Assembly (NCBI GenBank): GCA_008690995.1
Contig: VRMN01000011.1
Span: 124,001-188,000, forward strand
DNA from: Porphyridium purpureum
Taxonomy: Eukaryota; Rhodophyta; Bangiophyceae; Porphyridiales; Porphyridiaceae
Length of the DNA stretch: 64,000 bases
Reading direction: 5' to 3'
Positions 9,456 through 19,439 of the stretch are shown here, in pieces. The stretch's first letter is position 1. Each line of letters begins with the position of its first letter. Below the pieces are notes generated by a model. The model was given only the letters and a program-made list of their open reading frames with translations, was not told the origin of the DNA and ran no database searches. Position numbers and translations under genes: made by a program.

Positions 9456-11390
9456 TTATTGTGCAGCTTCCGGATGCTGTGCCAACAGCGCCTCGGCGAA
9501 CGGCTCCCAATACGTGGATGTGCGCAGTGAGATGCGAAATGCATTGGCCATTCCGCGAAGCAGGATGGAAACGCGGCCCGCCATGACGAATGAGTCTGGC
9601 ATCTTCACGACGGGATCCACTTCATCCATCCATTGCATGAATTTGTGGATGTTCCTGCCGCCCATCACGTCGTCCGAATCGCGATCGTGCTGGAAGCACA
9701 TCATCAGGTAAATAATGTCAGGATTCATGTGCTTTGTCTTAATGCCCATCTCTTCCGTCGCGACACGCACAATTTCGACCTTATCGTCGCGTGCCAGCGC
9801 GACGATGAGCTTGGCGTATTTGATACGCTCTTCGAGGCTCATGTGCTTGACTTGGCCATAATCAATCAAGCCGAGACGGCGGTCCGGCATGAGAATGATG
9901 TTCCCGGGATGTGCGTCTGCGTTGAAGCTACCGTCCACAAAGATTTCGTGGCCATGAACTTGGAGCAACGTCTCAATCATGGAGCCGAGATTAATGGGCG
10001 ACGTATGGTGCACGTACTCGAGCTCGGGCATTTTCGGAAGCATCCCAATCGTATAACGATACAGACCCACGCAGACGTTGATTAAAACATCCCGCATCAT
10101 GATCATCCTGCTCGCTGACGAGACTTGGCGCTTCACCACGTCCACACTTTGCAAAGCATGCCTCTTCTGCTCCTCCTCAAACTCTTCCATGGTCATCCCG
10201 CGCATTTCGGCCAAAGTCTTGAACTCGTCTCGGATGCCATCCACAAAGCGCTTGCCCGGAATGCGTTCCATGGTGAGCACGTGCGACGAGCACAGCTCCA
10301 TAATAGGGCGCGGAACTTTCACTTTGGCTTTCCACTTTGGATCCTTTTCCAAGTTACGCCACACAAGATCCAAGTTGCACGCCTCGCCCAGGTAGTCGAA
10401 TTCTGTGAGAAACTGCTTTTCTATCTCGGACAAGAATGGCACGTGTTGCGGCATTGCAAGCTCACAAAAGGTGCGAATGGTCTTCATATCCGCGCGAAAC
10501 ATTGCCTCAATGCCGGGATACTGAACTTTGACCACAAGCTCCTGGCCGTTTCGCTTTGCTAAATGCACCTGGCCAATGGACGCTGCACCACACGGCTCAA
10601 ATTCAAATTCATCGAACACATCTTCTATCTTTCTGCCGAGCGACTCCTCTACTAGACCTCGCACCTGCGCAGCTGACAGCTCGGTCGGCACTGCGTCCTG
10701 CATTTGCTTGCACCACTTCAGGTACTGGTGCGGTACTAGCTCGTCCCTCGTTGAAACAATCTGTGCCGATTTGATGTAAAAGCCCTTTAGCGAAAGCGTC
10801 AAGTCCCGCACCGGCGATGCGTACTTGTCATGCAGACGATTCCATGCAGCGTCCTGCTCCTCATCGCTAAGCTTTGCAACCTGCTTCTCCACCAGCAGAT
10901 AGTGCAAATAGATCGGAAACACTTTTCTCCAGAAGCGCGCGCTGCGAGACAGTGCCTGTAAATTTTGCTGCCAAATCTCGCGTGGAGTCAACGTGTACGA
11001 TGCACCTACGATTCCGCCACCCAGTACAAACGCACGAGCTGCCAGAACCATAGCTCTACCGCCTTTCAACCCCCCCAAAATTGGAACCGACCAAGCTTCC
11101 CGTGGCAGCGTCCTCATTACACTCAAGCGCCGTATACTAAGCCCCATACCCAATGCACGCATATCTCGACTTCCAGAAAGCCACAGCCCGGTGGCTTTCG
11201 TCGTCACCAGAAGCTGCGCATCGCGCGCCTGTCCGATCGCTCTGCCAGCCGACGTCCACAAACTGCTGGCGTGCCGCACGCACTGATCGGCACTCTGACG
11301 GACACCAAATCTCGTCCGCTGGAGCTGCCGCTGCACTAAGCTCTGCAGTGGCGACTCGCGCGCCGCGCGCATACACGTCGCTTTCAACAT
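9456..11390 (-). CDS. ABC1/ADCK (UbiB-type) atypical kinase
   Basis: A 644-residue member of the ABC1/COQ8/UbiB kinase-like family, ATP-binding proteins that support quinone metabolism and membrane lipid homeostasis. Visible motifs are: a K-S-A-Q version of the family K-x-G-Q motif (about residue 210), the Ala-rich nucleotide loop AASIGQVH (about 268), VVKVQYPG with the conserved lysine (about 285), the catalytic-loop equivalent FNADAHPGN (about 488) and the metal-binding IDYGQVK (about 500). The start at 11390 is the first ATG in frame and gives an Arg-rich N-terminus with few acids, fitting a mitochondrial presequence; plastoglobules are an alternative. A hydrophobic Ala/Gly stretch lies near residue 120. 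It resembles ADCK1/ADCK5 more than COQ8. It is convergent with Cpn20, with only about 60 bases between them. Confidence 0.88.
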   Translation of the reverse strand: MLKATCMRAARESPLQSLVQRQLQRTRFGVRQSADQCVRHASSLWTSAGRAIGQARDAQLLVTTKATGLWLSGSRDMRALGMGLSIRRLSVMRTLPREAWSVPILGGLKGGRAMVLAARAFVLGGGIVGASYTLTPREIWQQNLQALSRSARFWRKVFPIYLHYLLVEKQVAKLSDEEQDAAWNRLHDKYASPVRDLTLSLKGFYIKSAQIVSTRDELVPHQYLKWCKQMQDAVPTELSAAQVRGLVEESLGRKIEDVFDEFEFEPCGAASIGQVHLAKRNGQELVVKVQYPGIEAMFRADMKTIRTFCELAMPQHVPFLSEIEKQFLTEFDYLGEACNLDLVWRNLEKDPKWKAKVKVPRPIMELCSSHVLTMERIPGKRFVDGIRDEFKTLAEMRGMTMEEFEEEQKRHALQSVDVVKRQVSSASRMIMMRDVLINVCVGLYRYTIGMLPKMPELEYVHHTSPINLGSMIETLLQVHGHEIFVDGSFNADAHPGNIILMPDRRLGLIDYGQVKHMSLEERIKYAKLIVALARDDKVEIVRVATEEMGIKTKHMNPDIIYLMMCFQHDRDSDDVMGGRNIHKFMQWMDEVDPVVKMPDSFVMAGRVSILLRGMANAFRISLRTSTYWEPFAEALLAQHPEAAQ

Positions 11391-11465
11391 CGCGCTGCCA
11401 AATGCCTCGCATCGCGCTCTCCCATGCCTCCTCCCCGCCTCGCCACATCCACGCTTCACGTGCCC

Positions 11466-11545
11466 GCTAAACCGTTCAGTTCACCGGCAAAACAGTCTAC
11501 CGGTTTAATGGATTACCGATTTAATGGATTAACCGAAACAGCGGG
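11466..11545 (+). repeat. Degenerate LTR-end-like motif upstream of uL15m
   Basis: The segment holds CTACCGGTTTAATGGATTAC, then a second near copy of the unit, then GGATTAACCGAA. It resembles the end of the LTRs at 52.8 and 58.0 kb (CTACCGGTTTAACGGCTTAC, then GGATTAACTGAACCG). It may be an old LTR fragment or a shared short regulatory repeat. It lies about 50-130 bases upstream of the uL15m start codon. Confidence 0.5.
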
Positions 11546-11596
11546 ACGGACGGACATGTGTGAGAGAGAGAGTGGGCGAGAAGAGGCCGGGAGAAG

Positions 11597-12760
11597 ATGA
11601 CGGCGGGGAATCTGAGTCAAATGGCGTACAGGAGTGCGTGCGCCAAGGTCAGTCCCCGCGCGGTAGCGGACACGGTGGCGCGTACGTGCGGGACGAGATG
11701 GGGTTGTTCGTCTTTGGCCAGGCTCGGAAGTGAGGGTGGCGCCGAGGGCTCGCTCGTGGATCGCTCGCGCCCGCAAGCGTGCGGATACAGCTCGTCTACC
11801 GTCGCGTACGAGAAGCGGCATGCGACCAGACTGGTCCCAAGGACGCTTTGGAGATGTGTGTCAGGGTTGTATTCTGCATCACGCAGTAGTTCTGCTCTGA
11901 TCCAGTGTCCGCAACCTTTGGTGTCAGTCATTTGCAGTTCAAATACAGGAAGCGATATGGTATCGGCGCTGTCAGGATCGTGGGGACGAACGCCTGCGAC
12001 AGGCTTGATGAGCCGACGATTGTATCACCACGTGGTGGTGCGCGAACCGTTCAATCTTGGAAATTTGAAGCCGAACAAGGGAGCAAAGAAGAGGATTAAG
12101 CGCCTGGCGCGCTCGCGGAGAGGGTTTGGAGGCAGGAAGTGCGGTGTGGGAAACAAGGGGCAGAAAGCCAAGTCTGGAGGCTCAATCCCGCTGTGGTTTG
12201 AGGGAGGTAATACACCACTTTTCAAGCTGTTTCCAAAAGTGGCCCGCATGAAATCACTCAAGGCCCCGTTGAATCGTGTGTCTCTCAAGACAATACAGCT
12301 GTATATTGACAAGGGAAGGCTAGATCCGACCGAGCAGATCACTCTGCGCATACTGTGGCGCTCGGGGGTGCTCAGCATGGCTCCCAAACGAGGAGTCTAC
12401 CTGGTGCCCGAAGGAGCTGAGCACTTAAGACAAGCCATCGATATTCAGGTCCAAGAATCAAGTGAGCGCGCCGCAGACGCCATTTTAAAGCGCGGCGGGA
12501 AACTTCAATTAGTTTATTATGCTCGGATTCCGTTGCGCGCGCACTTGAAGCCGTTCAAGTGGACCAAAAAAGGCCGACCGGTGCCTCGAAACGCGCGTCC
12601 CAAGCCAAGGTACCAGGATTTCTACTGCGAACAGAACGAAAAGGGCGAGTGGTGTCGTAACATCAAGGATCCAGATGATGTTCTGTACCGCAAACCCAAG
12701 ATCGGCCAACTGGCAAACAGTGTTGTCTGGCCGTCGGACTTTGCTTCAGTCAAAGACTGA
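11597..12760 (+). CDS. Mitochondrial large-subunit ribosomal protein uL15m
   Basis: A 387-residue mitochondrial ribosomal protein L15. The core begins with NLGNLKPNKGAKK (about residue 154), followed by the Arg/Gly-rich ribosomal tail: RSRRGFGGRKCGVGNKGQ and KSGG. Next come FEGGNTPLF, the globular segment with LNRVSLKTIQLYID, and the C-terminal mitochondrial extension with PRNARPKPRYQDFYC, as in other mitochondrial L15 proteins. The N-terminal 150 residues are Arg/Ser/Ala-rich and low in acids, long for a presequence, so part may be a species-specific extension. The ATG at 11597 was taken as start because it is the first in frame. An internal start such as the Met near residue 9 cannot be excluded. 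Confidence 0.92.
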   Translation: MTAGNLSQMAYRSACAKVSPRAVADTVARTCGTRWGCSSLARLGSEGGAEGSLVDRSRPQACGYSSSTVAYEKRHATRLVPRTLWRCVSGLYSASRSSSALIQCPQPLVSVICSSNTGSDMVSALSGSWGRTPATGLMSRRLYHHVVVREPFNLGNLKPNKGAKKRIKRLARSRRGFGGRKCGVGNKGQKAKSGGSIPLWFEGGNTPLFKLFPKVARMKSLKAPLNRVSLKTIQLYIDKGRLDPTEQITLRILWRSGVLSMAPKRGVYLVPEGAEHLRQAIDIQVQESSERAADAILKRGGKLQLVYYARIPLRAHLKPFKWTKKGRPVPRNARPKPRYQDFYCEQNEKGEWCRNIKDPDDVLYRKPKIGQLANSVVWPSDFASVKD

Positions 12761-13105
12761 CGTTTCGTGATTCGAACCCAGAGAAAAAAAGAAAAGAAAA
12801 AGAAGAGCAGATTCACTGACTACCGCATGTGCAACGACATGTACATGAGCACTATAAATGACTCTCTCCAAACGACCAGTACCTCGAGCCCATCCCATCG
12901 CCCCCCATGAGCCTGCTCGGCCTCGCGCCAAATCACGTCCCACATTTCCCGCTGCCATCCGGAACCCTACGGTACCCTAGCTGTCACTGCCTGAGAGCTG
13001 CGGCAGACGTGCGCAGGCAATGAGGCCAGAAGATAGTCGGCTAACGTTCATGGCGTCCGTGGCGACCGTTGGCCGTTTCGACATCAGGACACAGCGCGGC
13101 GCGCA
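12761..13105. other. Intergenic, uL15m to kinase
   Basis: It contains a purine tract (about 12781-12810) just after uL15m and an AT-rich CACTATAAATGAC near 12850 that could be a TATA element for the kinase gene. No gene is seen. Confidence 0.4.
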
Positions 13106-15586
13106 ATGGACCGACGCGCGGTACCAGACACAGCGCCGCTTCTGGAACGGCTGGACCGGATTTGCGAACTTGCGGAAGCGCTGAAATTGCGTGCGCGCGC
13201 CTGTGCGGATGAAGGTTTCGACCGAAGCGTCGAGGCTGAGGTGGAAGCATGTGAACTGGCGCTCGCTCGGTTAGCAGAACGTTTGCAGCATGCTTCCGTA
13301 CGCTCAGAAAGCGGGCAAAATGTCGAAAGGTGCGACCGAGGCCATGACCAAACGATAGGTTCGCAGCAGCTGCAGTCATTGGGGGCTGGTCTGCATGCGA
13401 CCGAAAGGTCACTTTCGTGCCCACCCTGGGCAGAGCAGGCCACTGATTCATGTTTGGGGTCCAATGAGGATCCGCACGAGCTTCTTGGCTGCAAGCCTAA
13501 CCAATTGCATCTTTCGTTTGGTACCGAAATTATGACCCTCTTGAACGAAGACCTGACGCCGAGGACGATGCAGCATGCGTCCTTCGGTGCGGGACAATTT
13601 GATATCTCCTTGCTTGCAAAAGAATTTGAGCAGACTGCCGCGTCTGGTTCTGCTTTCGCGTCGGCTCCCGCGCCTGCTCCTGGCGGGGAAGACGTACAGG
13701 TCAATAGTGTGCGTGAGCGGAAAGACAAGCACCAACAAGAGGATCCGCACCACGTGACGCCGTCGGTCAAAACAGTGGCGGGACATTTGTATAAAGCAGG
13801 TCACGTATCTGAACGATGGACGCGCGACCGCTTCATTGCGCGCGGTGGGTTTGCATGTGTGTACGTCGCGGTAGCGAATGAGAAAAATCCGATGTTAACA
13901 CCCGGTCAAGTTGCGGCCATGAAGGTTTTTGAGAAAGACGCTCGTTTGGATGGCGAGATTTTGCTTCGCGAAATTATGTCATGTCGTGTCCTTTCTGCGT
14001 CCGGGAACCACCCCAATATCTGCACCGTGTACGAGGTGTCTGAGGACGAAACGTCTGTTTACTTGGTCATGGAGTATCTGTGTGGAGGCGAGTTGTTCGA
14101 CCGCATCGTTCAATTTCCGGACAAGTATACGGAGCGAGTGTGTGCTCACGCAGTGCGTCAAATGGTCGACGCGGTGCTCTTTTGTCACAGCCGGAATATC
14201 GTTCACCGCGACTTGAAACCCGAGAATTTTGTGTTTGCCAGCGAAGCGGACGACGATGCCTTGAAGCTGATTGATTTTGGAATTTCCCACTTTTCCGAAT
14301 TTCCTGATGAGCCGTTGACTGACATTGTGGGTACACCGTTTTACCTTGCGCCAGAGGTGCTGTTCAAGTGCCCATACACGTCCAAAGTGGATTGCTGGGC
14401 GCTCGGTGTAATTACCTTTACGATGCTCTCAGGTCGATTGCCGTTCGATTATGACCCGGACGCGGCGCCCACCAGGGTTGTGCCAGATCATGTATGGATC
14501 CCAAAGCTATTCAACCTCATCAAGTACAGCGCAGTCGAAATGAACGATCCCTCGTGGGTTTTGATTTCGGATGCAGGCAAGGACTTTGTAAGTGGTCTGT
14601 TGGAAAAGGATCCCCTGAAACGTATGAGCACGGCGCAAGCGAAGCGGCATCCCTGGCTTCAGATTGGCATTGACGCGGCGTCTCAGCAGAATCAATTAAG
14701 CGACCATCGGTACGACTTGAGCGTCGCGCAGTCTCATATTCGCTCCTTTGTTGCTCGGACGCGCTGGCGCGCACTTTTCCAGGCAGTTCAGGCCGGAAAC
14801 AGACTGAAATCGCTCTCTCATTCAACATCTCTGAAAGCGGAATTCAAGGATTCACGAAGAGGACAGTCTGAGGATTTCATTTCCACGGGATCGACGTTAC
14901 TCGCAGGAGAGACTGAACCGTTGCGTAAATCAAGTCCAATTGTCGCAAAAGGGCAGGTTCACTGGCCTTCCAGCACCAGTGCAGCTCAAGAAGAAAGACG
15001 TATGACCGACACGACGAAGAACAAGAGCAGAATTCCAGCCGATGTACAAGATCGCTCGGAGCCGAGCAAGAGCGAACATCTCGACCAAGGGGAACAAAGA
15101 AAGACTGATTCAAAGAGCACTGACGACCGACCGCCACTGGCTTCGAAGGATCTCTATGAAGCAGCCAAGAGTGAGGGTTCCAAGCCGCGCATTCCAGCGC
15201 CGGTCCTTACCACGAGCAGTGACGATGAAGCTAGCGGAACCCAACCGCCACGCCACATGAAACGGCTGCAAAAGTTCTTGAAAAGTTTTCTGTCTCCGAC
15301 TGCCGGTTCCGCAGCGAACTCGCCAATCCAGCGTTCGCGCGAAGCGTCTGATGTGGTGCAGGAGAACGGACAAGATTTTAGCACCGAACATCGCGCGCGC
15401 TCTGTCAGTACTATTTTCGGAGGAGCTCCCGGCACATCACGAGAGCCTAGCCACCGCGTAAGCGCAAGAGACTCCAAGGATTCTGAACTTCGGTCCTTTT
15501 CGTCTGTGGAAGAAGCCATGCGAGGCTCATTTCACAATTCTATTCATTCGCTCAAAGAGCGTGTGCAGGGAAGGACAAAGAAATGA
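13106..15586 (+). CDS. CaMK/CDPK-like Ser/Thr protein kinase
   Basis: An 826-residue protein kinase. The N-terminus (1-80) is helical and Leu/Ala/Glu-rich, likely coiled coil. The kinase domain covers about 240-525, with VAAMKVF (ATP lysine near 273), the HRDLKPEN catalytic loop near 367, DFGIS near 390 and GTPFYLAPEV near 410. The segment KDFVSGLLEKDP-KRMSTAQAKRHPWL is typical of CDPK/CaMK kinases. The glycine loop is atypical (ARGGFACV keeps only the central glycines). About 28 extra residues sit after GRLPFDYDPD. No EF-hands are seen, so it is not a classical CDPK. The 300-residue tail is Ser/Lys/Glu-rich and disordered, with a basic stretch KRLQKFLKSFL near 725. It is convergent with the SAT gene, leaving about 50 bases. 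Confidence 0.88.
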   Translation: MDRRAVPDTAPLLERLDRICELAEALKLRARACADEGFDRSVEAEVEACELALARLAERLQHASVRSESGQNVERCDRGHDQTIGSQQLQSLGAGLHATERSLSCPPWAEQATDSCLGSNEDPHELLGCKPNQLHLSFGTEIMTLLNEDLTPRTMQHASFGAGQFDISLLAKEFEQTAASGSAFASAPAPAPGGEDVQVNSVRERKDKHQQEDPHHVTPSVKTVAGHLYKAGHVSERWTRDRFIARGGFACVYVAVANEKNPMLTPGQVAAMKVFEKDARLDGEILLREIMSCRVLSASGNHPNICTVYEVSEDETSVYLVMEYLCGGELFDRIVQFPDKYTERVCAHAVRQMVDAVLFCHSRNIVHRDLKPENFVFASEADDDALKLIDFGISHFSEFPDEPLTDIVGTPFYLAPEVLFKCPYTSKVDCWALGVITFTMLSGRLPFDYDPDAAPTRVVPDHVWIPKLFNLIKYSAVEMNDPSWVLISDAGKDFVSGLLEKDPLKRMSTAQAKRHPWLQIGIDAASQQNQLSDHRYDLSVAQSHIRSFVARTRWRALFQAVQAGNRLKSLSHSTSLKAEFKDSRRGQSEDFISTGSTLLAGETEPLRKSSPIVAKGQVHWPSSTSAAQEERRMTDTTKNKSRIPADVQDRSEPSKSEHLDQGEQRKTDSKSTDDRPPLASKDLYEAAKSEGSKPRIPAPVLTTSSDDEASGTQPPRHMKRLQKFLKSFLSPTAGSAANSPIQRSREASDVVQENGQDFSTEHRARSVSTIFGGAPGTSREPSHRVSARDSKDSELRSFSSVEEAMRGSFHNSIHSLKERVQGRTKK

Positions 15587-15639
15587 GCTGGCCGGTGAAT
15601 TACAATGATTGCCTTTCTTAGACACAAGGCGACTGTGAA

Positions 15640-16902
15640 TCAGCTTGAGTGCGAGTCCCCCAAGGACAGGAGTTCAGGAAAGGCGATAAGATCCAACTGC
15701 TCATCTGGGGCAAACACGTTTGCAGGCACGCCCATCGCGGTCGCTTTCGCGGGTACATCGTTGAGCACAAGCGAACACGATGAGATTTTTGCCCCGGTGC
15801 CAACCCGCACGTCGCCCAAAATGGTCGCGCCCGCTGCGATGAGAACCCCATCTTCTATGGTGGGATGGCGTTTCGCGGCGCTACGCCCTACGCCTCCGAG
15901 CGTGACGTGCTGAAGTAGAGACACGCCGTTCCCAACCACTGCGGTTTCGCCAATCACCACGCATGTTGCGTGGTCAATGAAGACGTACGAGCCGACCTTG
16001 GCCGCTGGATGGATATCAACTTGAAAATAATTTGCGATTTGCAGATTCAACATGAGCGCGGCTGGGATAAAGCCTGCATTCCATAAATGGTGTGACACGC
16101 GGTACGCCTGCAATGCGTGGAATCCCTTAGAATGCAGCAGCACGCTCAAAAATCCTTCGCATGCCGGATTTTGCAGAACTTCGGCAAGCAAGTCCTCGCG
16201 CACTTGGCAGGCGATCTGCGGGTCATCCAGGATTACTTCTAAGCTCATCATGTGCAAGTCAACACTAGACAGCAACTCACTGGCAAGCTGGTTGGCAAGA
16301 ATGTAACTGATTGCCGAGCCAATGCTTTTTTGATTCACAACAGCAGAGAAAATCTGCGATGAAAGAAGCGGCTCCATTTGGATGTAGTGAAATGCCTCGT
16401 TCCGCAGCGCGTCCCATACCACATCGCGGTTCGACGTGTCCTTACGGCACGCGACCAGACATTTCCTAAAGCACGAGCCTCTACTCCGCACGTTGCGGAT
16501 ATACCCTGCCGTACCGGGTGTGCCAAAGTCAGCCATCCGCATCGACCTCCACGTCTGCTCCTCGTCGTGAAAGGCTTTCGCACGTTCCGGGCAGAGATAT
16601 TCAAGGAAGGCGTGCGGACACTTATCGTCCTGATCTTCTTTCCCGCGCACCGAATTCGCTCCTGACTCGTGCGTATCCGAAGCCGTCGAGAACAGTTCCG
16701 ATGATGGTGGTGTTGATGACGACGAGGATGTGGCGCACGTTACCGTGCCCTTGACGACATGCCCTTTCGCAGTTGCGCGCACGCGGGCCGCAACTCTCTG
16801 TCCGAAACCCCACCGTTCCTCAGACAAGCAGCGGTGTCTAGAGGGCTGCATGCGTCGTGTGGACACCGAAGCGACGACGAAAAGAACGCCCGTCGCAGCC
16901 AT
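15640..16902 (-). CDS. Serine O-acetyltransferase, probably plastid
   Basis: A 420-residue SAT that makes O-acetylserine from serine and acetyl-CoA, the committed step of cysteine synthesis. Residues 1-75 form a basic, Ser/Thr-rich leader starting with a LFVVAS segment, read as a plastid transit peptide. The helical N-terminal domain spans about 85-280. The left-handed beta helix begins at DIHPAAKVG (catalytic His/Asp region), continues FIDHATCVVIGETAVVG and NGVSLLQHVTLGG (second catalytic His), then the RHPTIEDGVLIAAGATILG hexapeptide repeats. The C-terminus ends DSHSS, without the terminal isoleucine that plant and bacterial SATs insert into O-acetylserine sulfhydrylase. The start at 16902 is the first ATG in frame. 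Confidence 0.93.
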   Translation of the reverse strand: MAATGVLFVVASVSTRRMQPSRHRCLSEERWGFGQRVAARVRATAKGHVVKGTVTCATSSSSSTPPSSELFSTASDTHESGANSVRGKEDQDDKCPHAFLEYLCPERAKAFHDEEQTWRSMRMADFGTPGTAGYIRNVRSRGSCFRKCLVACRKDTSNRDVVWDALRNEAFHYIQMEPLLSSQIFSAVVNQKSIGSAISYILANQLASELLSSVDLHMMSLEVILDDPQIACQVREDLLAEVLQNPACEGFLSVLLHSKGFHALQAYRVSHHLWNAGFIPAALMLNLQIANYFQVDIHPAAKVGSYVFIDHATCVVIGETAVVGNGVSLLQHVTLGGVGRSAAKRHPTIEDGVLIAAGATILGDVRVGTGAKISSCSLVLNDVPAKATAMGVPANVFAPDEQLDLIAFPELLSLGDSHSS

Positions 16903-17196
16903 CGCGGACTTTAGTTCCGACCCTTCCTTTCTCAGCTTTCACCCTAACCACTCATGGACAATCAAGATAGGTCAGACTTTTCCGCGTGTGGGTTTCCTGG
17001 CTGGGATTTACTTCGCGATGAATTATATTTAATCGGCGCACGCGCACGAGTGTCATTCGAATGGTATTGTGATACGCGCGCCCAACAAAGCCCGTAGCCC
17101 TGCTCTGCAATTCGTTGCAAATGCAGGCGTGATGAAGTGTAACGCAAACCAAGAACTCGTATCACGACTGGAGACACAACTTGCCCGGCTCCATTC

Positions 17197-18850
17197 TCAA
17201 TTGCAACGCAGACCGTGTTCGGGATGGTAGAGTACTGATTGATCTATGTGGGCAACGGAGAGACGATCAGCAAAGAGTATAGGAGGTCCTCTGATGTCTA
17301 CAGCCTTCGGCACCGCATCAAGACCCTGCTCCATTCGTTCGAGAAGTTCCAGCTGCTTCTCCAGCTCAAATAGCTTAAAAGCGTCATCAATACTGTTTGC
17401 TTTGAGCAGCTTTGCACGTGGCGATTTACATCGGAGCCCAGCCGAAAGAAGAGCTCGAAAAGCTCGAAAAACTCGAACAACGGCCACGCGAGGAGGTCAA
17501 TTCTGAGGCTGCCGACGGCGGTCCAAAATCCCACGTGGGCGACTGCAGAGGGACAAATGATTAATTGGCGTGTCCTTGATTTCACCTGGTCTATCTACGC
17601 TTCCGCCATGATGGATAAGTAGGAGCGCAATGCGGAGGCTTCTCCAGTCTCTTCGACCGCTCGCTTCGGCAATACCCATTCTTTGCAAGCTCATGTAGGA
17701 CTGTTGTTCCGCCGTTCACTGCAATATCAACACGTGCCTCGCGTCCAAGCAAATAGTTTAATGTATGTGTCATTCATGTGTATTGACACGTAAAAAAGTG
17801 ATGCGAAGCCATCGACGTCGGCAGCATCGAAGCGCGCGCCATTGTCTTTCAGAAGGTGAAGAAGCGAATCATTTATTCTGTGAAGAGCACGAAGCGAAGG
17901 AGTCTGTACACGTGGTTCTGCCACAGTCACCTGCGCGACAAAATAAATCAGCACGCGGGCACTTGCGTCTTGTCCTCTCTTTGCGGCTAGTATTCAAGCG
18001 GTTCCTCTTTCGAAATCGGCCACCTCCGACCCTTACGCCAAACTCATACAGCACACGTCTGCATGCTGTGTGCCCAATTTCCGGCGGCAAGCGTTCATGC
18101 AGTCCTCGCATGCTGATTCGTGTTCATGTTCACACCGTGCGCATGGAGCACGCCAAAACAAGCAACAACTTCTCGTTCTGCAGCATGCGTGACAGCAGTC
18201 CCTCCATCGCTGCCTACATCCACCTGAGCACCGTGTTCAATCAAAACATGACGACAAGCTAGTTGCTCGTCCGTTGTGGCGAATAACCAAGCAATCCATC
18301 CATCGCGGCATACAGCATTCACGTGAGCGCCATGGTCCAACAGCTCGTGGAGAGACGTTTCAAGTCCATGCCAAGCATTTATCATCTATGCCGTCCGTAC
18401 TGTGTTGTACGCGACATTCACGTCGGCTGCGCATTCAGACAAGACGCGAGGCCATGCCTCATGATTGTTCTCAGCAGCTTGTCCGGGCATCGATCGGTCC
18501 GAAATATCTCGCTCACCAAGCTTTGCGTTATGGCGAATACAGGCGCGAACACAGGCAGTAGTTTTGCTCTCCGCCATAAGCACGGTCGGCGTGCGGCCAT
18601 ACCTTTCGCGCTCGTCCACACGAGCGCCGTATCCAAACATCCGCTCCACTTTCGTTGCATTTCCTCCTTCTGCTCCTTTCCAAAGCATCCATTAAGTTCC
18701 GTGCACCGCGCAGGGCTGGCGCACACGCCGCTCTCATCATGCGCTGGAAGCCATCTTCAGTCGCCACCAATCTTTCCCATCGATGACCGAGTTCCAGGTC
18801 AGCTCGTGTCAACGGTACGTCGTCACCGCCATTCTCCTTTGTTTGCATTC
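17197..18850 (-). pseudogene. Decayed ankyrin-repeat gene
   Basis: Reading the minus strand from 18850 down to 17197, ankyrin-like units appear in several frames with stops between them. Examples are a segment at 18386-18688 (GNATKVERMFGYGARVD), one at 18095-18385 (LHELLDHGAHVNAVCRDGW, then RHVLIEHGAQVDVGSDGGT), one at 17727-17954 (LLHLLKDNGARFDAADVDG), and 17591-17773 (LNYLLGREARVDIAVNGGT). Each shows the ankyrin pattern of a helix pair followed by G-A-x-V/F-D. No single frame runs through more than about 100 residues and no intron signals obviously join them, so I read this as a host gene that has lost function. A multi-exon gene is possible but would be odd in this intron-poor genome. Confidence 0.7.
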
Positions 18851-19439
18851 AACTGACACAAACCACCAGTCCATTGCAGCCGCCATTTTTTCGACAAACT
18901 CTCCCTGTTGGTTTTCACGGAGGCATTGCAGTGACCCGGACAATAGCACCGTGCCCCTTTCGTTCAGGATTGTATGTGACATGTTCACATACTGACTGCG
19001 CTGGACATGCAGGACACATCATGTGCATGAGCGGGCGTCTCAAAATCGCACTTGTGACGTTCTCAGAACAACGCCCGTGATTCTCGACAATGAGCGGCTG
19101 ACGCTGGGCCGTAGCTTTACGTGAAGGAAAACAATAAACGAAGCGCAACTAAAGAAATACCGACAACCCGTTTCGTAATTTGGGAGAGAAATTGTGGGGA
19201 AAATGGGTTGGTTTGACACAGAAAAAACAGTGATTTGCATTTCTTGCAGAATGCCTTGTCTTTTCCCCTTGGATATTTGAATGCAGGGCGTGAAGGGAAC
19301 ATGTGCGGGTCCTTCTTGCTGAGAAGAAGGGATAGCAAACGAGTCGCAGATGGAAGGTTTGAAACGTCTCTTCACAGAGTGAAGACTGGATTTCGAGCTT
19401 CAAGGAGACTGTCACCGGTTCGACATCGGCGCTGCAGAG
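18851..19439. other. Intergenic, upstream of RING gene
   Basis: About 590 bases without a supportable gene. I see nothing beyond possible promoter sequence for the RING gene. Confidence 0.4.

Noticed and set aside
8453-9544. Long minus-strand frame across the Cpn20 gene
   Set aside because: It is an antisense shadow of the well-supported Cpn20 gene in GC-rich DNA.
12760-12790. Minus-strand GGGTTCGAATC resembling a tRNA T-arm
   Set aside because: Flanking bases do not form the stem; no other tRNA parts nearby.
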